From: Deltaproteobacteria bacterium
GTDB lineage: Bacteria; Myxococcota_A; UBA9160; SMWR01
Direction of reading: 5' to 3'
DNA length: 36,222 bases
NCBI GenBank assembly: GCA_019313245.1
Contig: JAFDBP010000133.1
Span: forward strand, 1-36,222
Shown here: positions 1 to 8,210 of the stretch, piece after piece
Layout of the letters: the number at the start of each line of letters is the position of its first letter
Numbering within the stretch: position 1 is the stretch's first letter
Position numbers and translations under genes: made by a program
Notes under the pieces: generated by a model
What the model saw: the letters and a program-made list of their open reading frames with translations, nothing else
Databases searched by the model: none
What the model was told of the DNA's origin: nothing

Positions 1-105
1 ATCGGCGACGCCGACAGCCACGCCCACGGGGTCGGCGACGCCGACAGCCACGCCCACGGGATCGGCGACGCCGACAGCCACGCCCACGGGGTCGGCGACG
101 CCGAC
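1..105. repeat. 30-bp tandem repeat (about 3.5 copies) encoding [10 protein letters not shown]
   Basis: Units rtcggcgacgccgacagccacgcccacggg at 1-30, 31-60, 61-90 and partial 91-105. The first base alternates a/g/a/g between units. Confidence 0.95.
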
Positions 106-874
106 GCCGACCGTGACCGCAACGCCGACCGCCACATCGACTCCGACGGCCACGCCGACGGCCACGCCGACCGCGACGCCGACGGCGACACCGACGGCCG
201 AACTCGACCACTACCTCTGCTACAAGGCCGGAAACGCCTGGGGCTCGGACATCTTCCCGAAGACCGAGGTCACGCTGTCCGATCAGTTCCAGGAGCGAAC
301 CACGACGCTCATCAAGCCCATGCACTACTGCAACGCGGTCGACAAGAACGGCGAGGGGGTCGGCAATCCCGACGCGCATCTGACCTGCTACAAGGCCAAG
401 ACGGCCGTCCGGATCACTCCGCAGGTGTCCACGACGGACCAGTTCGGCTCGCAGCAACTGAGCGTACAGAAGCAGACGACCCGTTTGTGTGTCCCCACTC
501 AGCAGTCGGATGAGCCCGGCGATGCGGCGATGACTGCCTCGATCAGCCTCCCCGCAGGCACCGACAACTTCGACCTGTACAAGGCCAAGACGACACCGCG
601 CACGCCGAAGTTCGAAAGCCGCGACGTGACCCTCGTGGATCAATGGATCAATGAGGACGTCACGGTGAAGAAGCCGGTGCGGTTCGGCGTTCCGTCGTCC
701 GTGGACGACGGGGGCATCGCCAACCCGAGCGATCAGCTGACCTGCTACCTGCTGAAGAGGGTCTCGAATTTCAAGAAGCGGGACGTAGCGATCCAAAACC
801 AGTTCGGGGAGTTCACGCTGACGGTGAGGACGCCCAACATGCTCTGCGTGCCGTCCGAGCAGGGATTGCCCTAA
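1..874 (+). CDS. C-terminal part of a secreted protein: Thr/Pro/Ala-rich repeat linker followed by duplicated DUF7450-like modules (5' end lies outside the window)
   Basis: The frame of ORF 113..874 is open back to base 2 ([10 protein letters not shown] repeats), so the listed GTG start is not the true start. Downstream modules repeat the pattern '[14 protein letters not shown]...V.KP......N..D.LTCY.LK....NQFG...L.V....LCVPS'. Confidence 0.75.
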   Translation, partial: SATPTATPTGSATPTATPTGSATPTATPTGSATPTPTVTATPTATSTPTATPTATPTATPTATPTAELDHYLCYKAGNAWGSDIFPKTEVTLSDQFQERTTTLIKPMHYCNAVDKNGEGVGNPDAHLTCYKAKTAVRITPQVSTTDQFGSQQLSVQKQTTRLCVPTQQSDEPGDAAMTASISLPAGTDNFDLYKAKTTPRTPKFESRDVTLVDQWINEDVTVKKPVRFGVPSSVDDGGIANPSDQLTCYLLKRVSNFKKRDVAIQNQFGEFTLTVRTPNMLCVPSEQGLP

Positions 875-1077
875 CGGGAGTTGATCGCGCTGCAGGTCGG
901 TGAGCCCGCCGATCCGGATGCCGAAACTCTCCGAGCAGCAGACGGGAGTTCCCATCACCCGTCTGCTCGCGGAGCAAAGTGCCTCTGCTGGTATGCTCGC
1001 GGGGCGAGCGGTGCTGCAGTAGCTCGTTCGGCGGCGGTTTCCGCGATGGATCCGAACCTGGGGCAACCGCGTTGCAG

Positions 1078-2136
1078 ATGTTCTTGAAGAAGGCGGGACT
1101 CGTCCTTTTCGGCGTGTCGGTCGCGCTACTGGCCGGCGAACTGTTGCTGCGCGCGATCGGATTCGGGCAGCTCACGCCGCAGCTGAGCTTCGGCGAGAGG
1201 GCAAAGGAGGCGCTGGAGCAGGGTTACTTCGAACCCGATCAGACCCTCTTCTGGAAGCCCCGCGCGGGCCGGAATCCGCGCTTCCAACGCGCGGCCAATC
1301 TCGTCCACCCCGACGCACCGATCGCGCCGCGCGGAGCGCGACAGCGCCTCATCGTACTGGGTGATTCCTGCTCGCGCCTCGTCTCGAGCGGGCTGCCCTA
1401 TTCGGCATACGCGCAAGTCGAACTCGGGAGCGACGATTGGGAGGTCCTCAACGCGAGCGTTCCCGGCTACTCGTCGCATCAAGGGCTTCGCTGGCTGCAA
1501 TCGCAGTTGCTCGCCGCCGACCCCGATGTCGTCGCGATCTATTTCGGCTGGAACGATCACTGGCGAACGACCGGCCGGACCGACAGGGAATACGAGCGAT
1601 TGATCCGCCCGGGCCGCCTGCGGCTGCTCAACCTGCTGAGTCGCCGCTCCGATCCCCCACCCTTTCGCGTCCCGCCGGACGAATACCGCGAGAACCTTCA
1701 ATCGATGATCGACGAGGTGATCGAGGCGGGCGGGCGGGTCGTGCTGATCGCTGCACCGCACCGCTTCGCCGAGAAGAACCAGCGGCACTACGTAGCGGAC
1801 GCCCAACTACTGCCCGAAGACGACGCCCCCGCAATCCACCGCTCGTATCTCGACATCGTCCGGGAATTTGGCGGCCGGGAAGGAGTCGCGGTCCTCGGAG
1901 CAGATGTCATCTTCGACACTCTGGGTGAAACCCCTCCGTTGTTTCGCAACGATGGGGTCCACCTCACCGAAGCGGGCCAGCGCGCAATGGGCGCGTTGAT
2001 CGCGGAACAGATCCGAAGCGGAACCGGAGCAGACGGGACCGCCACGCCGGCCCTGCTGAACGCCGCGCGCCGCGCCCTCGCCGCATCCAACGCAAACGCA
2101 AGCGGGGACGTTGGTGAATATTCACCCCCCGAGTAG
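1078..2136 (+). CDS. SGNH/GDSL-type hydrolase-like protein with N-terminal transmembrane anchor
   Basis: MFLKKAGLVLFGVSVALLAGELLLRAIG anchor; IVLGDSCSR (GDS block), FGWNDHW (block III), NDGVHLTEAG (DxxH block). ATG at 1078 preferred over the ORF-track start at 979. Confidence 0.8.
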   Translation: MFLKKAGLVLFGVSVALLAGELLLRAIGFGQLTPQLSFGERAKEALEQGYFEPDQTLFWKPRAGRNPRFQRAANLVHPDAPIAPRGARQRLIVLGDSCSRLVSSGLPYSAYAQVELGSDDWEVLNASVPGYSSHQGLRWLQSQLLAADPDVVAIYFGWNDHWRTTGRTDREYERLIRPGRLRLLNLLSRRSDPPPFRVPPDEYRENLQSMIDEVIEAGGRVVLIAAPHRFAEKNQRHYVADAQLLPEDDAPAIHRSYLDIVREFGGREGVAVLGADVIFDTLGETPPLFRNDGVHLTEAGQRAMGALIAEQIRSGTGADGTATPALLNAARRALAASNANASGDVGEYSPPE

Positions 2137-2191
2137 CGTGCAGGTGAGTCGTTGCCTCGGGTACAGGGCGTGAATATTCACCAACGTCCCC
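2104..2191. repeat. Perfect 22-bp inverted repeat GGGGACGTTGGTGAATATTCAC / GTGAATATTCACCAACGTCCCC separated by 44 nt
   Basis: Arms 2104-2125 and 2170-2191 are exact reverse complements. Each arm contains the 12-bp palindrome GTGAATATTCAC. Located between convergent genes. Confidence 0.95.
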
Positions 2192-2199
2192 ACCGCCGG

Positions 2200-3570
2200 C
2201 TATTCGATGGCGCCTCCACTCGTCGCACGGCTTCGCTCGATCTGTGAAACCGGTGCCAATCGCACCCCGGGGATCTGCGCAGCGGCGCGCAGGCCGCTGG
2301 TGAGCGCGGACTCGAGGCCCGGACCGACGAGATAGTCGCCCGCAAAAAACAGCCGCGGAGAGCGGTCGATGCGGCGGCCGAAGCGAATCAGACTCGTGAG
2401 GTAACCCGGGTGGAAGATCGGGTGCATCGGGTCCGTACGCGAAATCGCGTAATCCCGGGGCTCCAGCTGTCCGACCGGCGTGCGCGCGAGTTCTCGCTCG
2501 ACGAAGTCGATGATCTCGGAGTCGCCCGCATCCCAGAGTCGTTCGGTGGCGCGGGCGGCGAGTGTGGCGCGCAGCAGACCCGCTCCCGGAGGCGCGAAGC
2601 CCGGCTTGCGATGTTCGACATCCAGCGCTGCGAGGCCCATCGCAGCCGATCGCGGAAAGGATGCCGTATCGAAGGAAAGCACCCGCGGCGCTCTGTCGAA
2701 CATCAGCGATACCGCGATTTCCCGGGTGTAGTGGATCTGCTCGAAGAAACCGCGCTCGCCCGGGGTGAGCTTCGGACACAGCGCCGCCACCTCGCAGCCG
2801 GGCGTGGCGACCACGACCGCGTCGGCCATCACCCATCCCGCCAGACCGTCGCGCCGGTAGTGGACGCGCGCGCCATCGGTTTCGGTTTCGATGCGCTCGA
2901 CCTCGCAGCCGAATCGGACCGGAACCTCGTCGGCCAGGCGGTCGCTGAGAAGACCCACTCCGCCCTTCAGGATCTTTCGGCGAACCCCGCCGAGTTCGGG
3001 CCGCAGCGCCATCCAACCAAAAGCCCGAGAGAGTTGCTCGGGTGCGCAGCCAAAGCGGCGCGCGAAGAAGGGTGCCATGTAGCTGTCGAGACACTCCCGC
3101 CCCACCACGCGATCCAACGCCGACGAGAGGTTTTCGCCGTCGAGTTCCGCAGCTCCCTCCGGCCGTTGGCGCTCGAGTCTCCTCCAGACCAGCGCGAGTT
3201 CGGCGGCCAGGGTCAAGAGGCGCGCCTTCGCTCCCGCGGAAAGCAGCTGCGAGGTGACCCATGCGGCGGGGGAGTCGAAATCCGCGCGGTGGAAGCGACC
3301 GTCGCGCAGAACGACCGTTTCACCGCTCGAAGCTTCGCGCAGGCGATCGCCGATCCCGAGTCTCCAGGCGATGTCGTACAGATTGTGATCTTCGCTGTCG
3401 AAGCGCGCTGGGCCCGATTCCAATGTGAATCCGTTGCGGATGTCGCTTCGGGTGCGGCCGCCCGATCGAATACCCGCCTCGAGCACTTCGACTTCGTGCC
3501 CGGCGCGGCGCAATTCCCACGCGCAGCTGAGACCAGCGGGGCCAGCCCCCACGACGACGACCGAATTCAT
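2200..3570 (-). CDS. FAD-dependent amine oxidase / protoporphyrinogen oxidase-like protein
   Basis: MNSVVVVGAGPAGLSCAWELRRAGHEVEVLEAG dinucleotide-binding motif (GxGxxG), then GGRTRS; C-terminal FAGDYLVGPGLESALTSGLRAA FAD motif. ATG overlaps the stop of the upstream gene (ATGA). Confidence 0.85.
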   Translation of the reverse strand: MNSVVVVGAGPAGLSCAWELRRAGHEVEVLEAGIRSGGRTRSDIRNGFTLESGPARFDSEDHNLYDIAWRLGIGDRLREASSGETVVLRDGRFHRADFDSPAAWVTSQLLSAGAKARLLTLAAELALVWRRLERQRPEGAAELDGENLSSALDRVVGRECLDSYMAPFFARRFGCAPEQLSRAFGWMALRPELGGVRRKILKGGVGLLSDRLADEVPVRFGCEVERIETETDGARVHYRRDGLAGWVMADAVVVATPGCEVAALCPKLTPGERGFFEQIHYTREIAVSLMFDRAPRVLSFDTASFPRSAAMGLAALDVEHRKPGFAPPGAGLLRATLAARATERLWDAGDSEIIDFVERELARTPVGQLEPRDYAISRTDPMHPIFHPGYLTSLIRFGRRIDRSPRLFFAGDYLVGPGLESALTSGLRAAAQIPGVRLAPVSQIERSRATSGGAIE

Positions 3571-3956
3571 TTCGCCACTCCGGTCGACGGTTGGCGTTCG
3601 ATCGCCTCCACCAACACGCTCGGCGGAAACGGCTTGAGCAGAAATGATCCGTCGCTCGCGCGCAATCGGGATCGAAGTGAATCCGAGAGTTCGGCTCCGC
3701 TGGTCAAGATGACCCGGATCTGGGGCTGCTCTGCGGCGAGCACTTCGAGCACGGCGCCCGCGCCGTCGGGGCCGATCGCCGCGTCGAGCACGATGGCGTC
3801 GATCTCCGAGGGTGTCTTCCGCAACACATCGATCGCGGTCTTGCCGTCTGCCGCAGACACGACCGGGTATCCCCGCTTCTCGAGCACGCGGACGAGCACG
3901 CGGAGAAGCTGGGATTCGTCTTCGGCGATGAGTACACGAGGCAAAGCGACCACCAC
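3567..3956 (-). CDS. Single-domain response regulator receiver protein (start uncertain; GTG at 3956 or 3953)
   Basis: LPRVLIAEDESQLLRVLVRVLEKRGYPVV (acidic pocket ED), IVLDAA (phospho-acceptor D), ILTSG, LLKPF. No output domain before the stop. Confidence 0.8.
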   Translation of the reverse strand: MVVALPRVLIAEDESQLLRVLVRVLEKRGYPVVSAADGKTAIDVLRKTPSEIDAIVLDAAIGPDGAGAVLEVLAAEQPQIRVILTSGAELSDSLRSRLRASDGSFLLKPFPPSVLVEAIERQPSTGVAK

Positions 3957-4002
3957 GACGCATTCTAACCCGCGGCCGAGCGGGTGGACCATTCTCGAGG
4001 CG

Positions 4003-4017
4003 GTTCGAGGACGTTTC
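4003..4017. promoter_or_regulatory. Possible SOS-box-like motif GTTC-N7-TTTC upstream of dnaE2
   Basis: gttcgaggacgtttc; one mismatch to the alphaproteobacterial GTTC-N7-GTTC LexA box. Weak, motif-only evidence. Confidence 0.25.
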
Positions 4018-4063
4018 AGCGAGATCCATTTGCCAAAAAGCGAAACTAGAGCGAAAATCAGGC

Positions 4064-7000
4064 GTGTCCTCCTCCGCTGCCGACTACATCGAACTCCGCT
4101 GCCGAAGCGCATTCACGTTCCTCGAGGCGGCTTCCAATCCCGAAGATCTCGCCGATCGCGCGGCGGAGCTCGGCTATCCGGCGCTGGCGCTCGGAGATGC
4201 CGGTGGCGTCTACGGCATTCCCCGCTTTCACCGGGCGGCGAGCGCCGCGGGGCTCCGGGCCATCGTCGGCGCACAGATCTTCGTCGCCGATCCGAACGCG
4301 CCACCCGCGCCCCTGCTCTTGTTGGTCGAGACACAGCGTGGGTATTCGAATTTATGTCGCATCCTGACGGAGAGCCACCGACATGCGGCGAAGGGGTCGA
4401 CCCTCAATCGCTGGGAGGAAATCGAAGAGCGCGCCGAAGGGCTCACCGCTCTGGCGCGCGGCGACGCCTCGCTTCGGATGTCGGTGCTCGACCGCGCCAA
4501 TGCGATCTTCGGGCGCGGTCGACTCTGGGTCGACGTCTCGCGCCATCTGGATCGCGCCACCGAGGCCGCGGGGCGCCGGGCGGCAGCACTCGCAGAGGCC
4601 GCACGCATTCCCGTGGTCGCCACCAACGACGTGCGCCACGCGCGACCCGAGGGGCGCCAACTCTTCGACGCGCTGACCTGCCTGCGCTGGAAGACCTCTC
4701 TGGATCGCGCGGGCCGCCGCCTCGCCATCAACGCCGAGCGACATCTGCGCTCGCCCCGCGAAATGGCGGCGCGTTTCGCCGACCGGCCCGATTGGATCCG
4801 CGCCACCCGCGAGATCTCCGAGCGCTGCGCGTTCGGTCTCGAGAACCTCGGCTATCGATTCCCCCTCTACCCCGTTCCCGTCGGAGAAACCCAGGCCTCC
4901 TACCTTCGACACCTCACCTGGCGCGGCGGACGCGCCCGCTATGGCTCGCCCATCCCTCCGCGCGCTCGCGCGCAGATCGAACGCGAACTCGACCTGATCG
5001 AGAAACTCGGCCTGGACGGCTACTTCCTGATCGTCCACGACATCGTTCAGTTCGCACGCGACCGGAAGATCCTCACCCAGGGGCGCGGCTCTGCGGCCAA
5101 CAGTGCCGTGTGTTACGCGCTCGGCATCACCGCCGTCGATCCGGTGGGGATGGATCTGCTCTTCGAGCGCTTCCTCTCTGAAGAGCGCGGCGAGTGGCCC
5201 GACATCGACCTCGATCTGCCCTCGGGCGAACCGCGCGAGAAGGTCATCCAGTACGTCTTCGATCGATATGGGGCGCACGGCGCCGCGATGACGGCAGTCG
5301 TAATCACCTACCGCACGCGCATGGCCGTGCGCGAAATGGGCAAGGTGCTCGGCGTGGAACCCGACGCCATCGAACGCCTCGCCAGGACGATCGCTCGACT
5401 CGAACACCGCGAGAACCTCGACGAACTCGAGAGTCTGCTCGAGCAGGCGGGCGTCGACCCCAGGTCCCCGCGCATCGCCACGCTGCTCGATCTGGTCGAT
5501 CGCGTGCGCGGGCTGCCGAGGCATCTCGGTCAACACACCGGTGGCGTGGTGATCTCCGCGGGGCGCCTCGATGAGATCGTCCCGATCGAGCCCGCGGCGA
5601 TGGCCGGGCGCCGCGTCGTGCAGTGGGACAAAGAGGATTGTGCGGATCTCGGAATCATCAAGATCGACCTGCTGGGGCTCGGCATGCTCGCAGCCATCGA
5701 AGACACCATCGGGCTCGTCCGCGACCACGAGGGCGTGGCGATCGATCTCGCCCATCTACCCGCGGACGATCTCACCACCTACGAGATGATTCGCCGCGCC
5801 GACACCATCGGTACCTTCCAGATCGAAAGCCGCGCCCAGATGGCGACGCTGCCGCGCATGAGGCCCGCGCGTTTCTACGACCTCGTCGTGGAAGTCGCGA
5901 TCATTCGCCCGGGCCCCATCGTCGGACAGATGGTGAACCCGTATCTCGAGCGCCGCGCGGGACGCGAGCCGGTCAGCTATCCGCACCCGTCCCTGGAACC
6001 GATCCTCGCGCGCACCCTCGGCGTACCGCTGTTTCAAGAGCAACTACTTCGCATCGCGATGGTGGCGGCCGGCTTCAGCGGCGGCGAGGCCGAGGAGTTG
6101 CGCCGTGCAATGGGATTCAAGCGCTCCATCGAACGCATGGACCGCCTCGAATCGCGGCTCCGAAGCGGCATGAGAGAGCGCGGCATCGTCGGCGACGACC
6201 AGGAGGCGATCGTCCGCGGAATCCACTCTTTTGCGCTCTACGGGTTTCCGGAATCCCACGCCGCATCCTTCGCGTTGATCGCCTACGCGTCGGCATTCCT
6301 CAAAGCCCACCATCCGGCCGCATTTCTGGCCGGCCTGCTCAACGCCTACCCGATGGGCTTCTACAACCCGGCCACACTCGTCAAGGACGCGCAGCGGCAC
6401 GGCGTCGAGGTGCGGCCGATCGACGTCGCGCACTCGAATTGGCGCTGCACGCTCGAGGCGCCGCGCCACCCGAAGGCGTCCCCTCCCGTGCGACTGGGTC
6501 TGCGCTTTGCGAGCGGATTGCGCCGAGAGACGGGCAGCGCACTCGAAGTCGCGCGCGGCGCGGCGGCTTTCAGCAGCGTTGCCGATCTCACCCGGCGCGT
6601 GGCATTTCGCCGCGCCGAAATCGACACCCTCGCCGAGCTCGGCGCGCTCGCGAGCATCGACCGCGCCGCGCACAGTCGGCGCGCGGCGCTCTGGCAGGTG
6701 GCCGCGCTCGAACGCAATCCCGATTCGCTCTTCGCGGGCCTGCCTCCCGCCGAGGAAACTTCGCCACTGATCGAAATGTCTGCGCTCGAACAGACGCTCG
6801 CCGACTACCGGCACAGCGGTCTCACCACGGGCCCGCAGATCCTCACCCATCTGCGGCCGACGCTGCGCGCAAGGGGAATCCTGTCCTCCGCCGATCTGAA
6901 GGGTGTGCCCGATGGGCGCCGGGTCAAAACCGCGGGACAGGTCATCGTTCGCCAGCGACCGGGATCCGCCAAGGGGTTTTGCTTTCTGACCCTCGAGGAC

Positions 7001-7192
7001 GAGACCGGCACCTCCAACGCGATCCTCACGCCCCAGACCTTCCGCCGCTTTCGCGCTCCACTGCACAACTCGGCCATCGTCCAGATCGAGGGGCCGATCC
7101 AGAACCGGGAGGGCGTGATCCACGTTCGGGTCCAGCACCTCGAAGGCCTCAGCGAGCGCGGCCCACTGCCCGAAGGACACGACTACCGCTAG
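4064..7192 (+). CDS. dnaE2: Error-prone DNA polymerase III alpha-like subunit (DnaE2/ImuC type)
   Basis: 1042 aa; N-terminal PHP domain 'YIELRCRSAFTFLEAASNPEDLADRAAELGYPALALGD'; catalytic PDIDLDLPSGEPREKVIQYVFDRYG; KIDLLGLGMLAAIEDTI; C-terminal OB region; ends GHDYR. GTG start. Confidence 0.9.
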   Translation: MSSSAADYIELRCRSAFTFLEAASNPEDLADRAAELGYPALALGDAGGVYGIPRFHRAASAAGLRAIVGAQIFVADPNAPPAPLLLLVETQRGYSNLCRILTESHRHAAKGSTLNRWEEIEERAEGLTALARGDASLRMSVLDRANAIFGRGRLWVDVSRHLDRATEAAGRRAAALAEAARIPVVATNDVRHARPEGRQLFDALTCLRWKTSLDRAGRRLAINAERHLRSPREMAARFADRPDWIRATREISERCAFGLENLGYRFPLYPVPVGETQASYLRHLTWRGGRARYGSPIPPRARAQIERELDLIEKLGLDGYFLIVHDIVQFARDRKILTQGRGSAANSAVCYALGITAVDPVGMDLLFERFLSEERGEWPDIDLDLPSGEPREKVIQYVFDRYGAHGAAMTAVVITYRTRMAVREMGKVLGVEPDAIERLARTIARLEHRENLDELESLLEQAGVDPRSPRIATLLDLVDRVRGLPRHLGQHTGGVVISAGRLDEIVPIEPAAMAGRRVVQWDKEDCADLGIIKIDLLGLGMLAAIEDTIGLVRDHEGVAIDLAHLPADDLTTYEMIRRADTIGTFQIESRAQMATLPRMRPARFYDLVVEVAIIRPGPIVGQMVNPYLERRAGREPVSYPHPSLEPILARTLGVPLFQEQLLRIAMVAAGFSGGEAEELRRAMGFKRSIERMDRLESRLRSGMRERGIVGDDQEAIVRGIHSFALYGFPESHAASFALIAYASAFLKAHHPAAFLAGLLNAYPMGFYNPATLVKDAQRHGVEVRPIDVAHSNWRCTLEAPRHPKASPPVRLGLRFASGLRRETGSALEVARGAAAFSSVADLTRRVAFRRAEIDTLAELGALASIDRAAHSRRAALWQVAALERNPDSLFAGLPPAEETSPLIEMSALEQTLADYRHSGLTTGPQILTHLRPTLRARGILSSADLKGVPDGRRVKTAGQVIVRQRPGSAKGFCFLTLEDETGTSNAILTPQTFRRFRAPLHNSAIVQIEGPIQNREGVIHVRVQHLEGLSERGPLPEGHDYR

Positions 7193-7280
7193 GCGCGTGC
7201 CCCAGAATGAAATCGCGCGACGCCACTCTGTGCGATCGCACGCGCAATTCCAGCAGCGGTGCGGCGGCTATACTCCAGCC

Positions 7281-8210
7281 ATGCACAGGTTCGTTGCGGG
7301 CGCGCTCGCGATCAGTTGGATGGCGGCGTCCGCGGCCACTTCCAACGACCTGGCACTCTCCGAGGCAGAAGTCGCCGCCCAGCGCGAACGCCTCGCGCGC
7401 CTCGGCTTCGCGTCGATGCTCGAACGGCAGAAGCGACTGATCCGGGTGAGTTCCGCCATTCGCCTTCACGGCGCGGCGCTCTGCAACGATCAGCTGAGTC
7501 CGGTCACGGGAATCGTGGCGGCCACTTCTGCGGAAATCCCCGAGGCCTATCGCGAGACCGCCTATCGAGATCACGGCGTCGAGGATCTCTTGAAGGTGCT
7601 CTGGATCCTGCCCGACTACCCCGCCGCCGAAGTGGGCTTGCGGTCCGGCGACACCATTCTCGAGATCGACGGCCGCGAGACGCATTCGGCGGCGTCGCTC
7701 GATCGACGCGATCCGGTGGATTCGCAGATCTTCACGGCGCTCAAGATCGAGCGCGACGGCGAAATTCTCGACCTCCTCTTCGAAGCCCGGAACGGCTGCT
7801 TTCGCCCGGCCGTGCTCTCGATGCTCGACAACGTCGATACCCACACGGAAGGTGCGCGCATGGTGGTCTATTCCGGCATGTTGCGCTTCGCGGAATCGGA
7901 CGACGAACTCGCGATCGTGCTCGCGCACGAGCTCGCGCACGAACTGCTCGGTCAGAAGTTGAGTGTCGAGAACGCGGAGTCGGAAGCGGATTACCTGGGC
8001 CTCTACCTCGTCGCGCGCGCGGGTTACGACGTCGCGGTGGCGACCGAATTTGCGCGGCGACTCGCAGCGGAGTTTCCGTTCGCGCTCGAAGAGCGCGCGG
8101 GGCACATCCACCCGTTCTCCGCCGCGCGCTCGATCGCACTGGCCAACACCCTGCGCGAGATCCAGGGAAAACTCGAGCGCGCTGAACCCCTCGAGCCGAG
8201 GACCCGATGA
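7281..8210 (+). CDS. Secreted PDZ domain-containing M48-family metallopeptidase
   Basis: Signal peptide MHRFVAGALAISWMAASAA; PDZ-like 'PAAEVGLRSGDTILEIDGRE'; zinc motif HELAHE plus ESEADYLGLYLVARAGYD. Confidence 0.85.
   Translation: MHRFVAGALAISWMAASAATSNDLALSEAEVAAQRERLARLGFASMLERQKRLIRVSSAIRLHGAALCNDQLSPVTGIVAATSAEIPEAYRETAYRDHGVEDLLKVLWILPDYPAAEVGLRSGDTILEIDGRETHSAASLDRRDPVDSQIFTALKIERDGEILDLLFEARNGCFRPAVLSMLDNVDTHTEGARMVVYSGMLRFAESDDELAIVLAHELAHELLGQKLSVENAESEADYLGLYLVARAGYDVAVATEFARRLAAEFPFALEERAGHIHPFSAARSIALANTLREIQGKLERAEPLEPRTR

Noticed and set aside
1-105. CRISPR-like array
   Set aside because: 30-bp units are directly contiguous without spacers and lie in an open reading frame; it is a protein-coding tandem repeat.
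2410-5181. 923-aa plus-strand ORF
   Set aside because: Antisense to the FAD oxidase and response regulator and out of frame with dnaE2; Arg/Ser-rich composition of a high-GC shadow ORF, no recognisable domain.
4352-5755. 467-aa minus-strand ORF
   Set aside because: Fully antisense to dnaE2; no domain; typical GC-rich mirror ORF.
7269-7280. TATACT just upstream of the first M48 gene as a leaderless promoter
   Set aside because: The -10-like hexamer fits a TSS at the ATG, but no credible -35 is present and the gene may be transcribed with dnaE2; evidence too weak.
5623-7440. 605-aa plus-strand ORF overlapping dnaE2
   Set aside because: Alternate frame of dnaE2 with Arg/His/Pro-rich low-information sequence.
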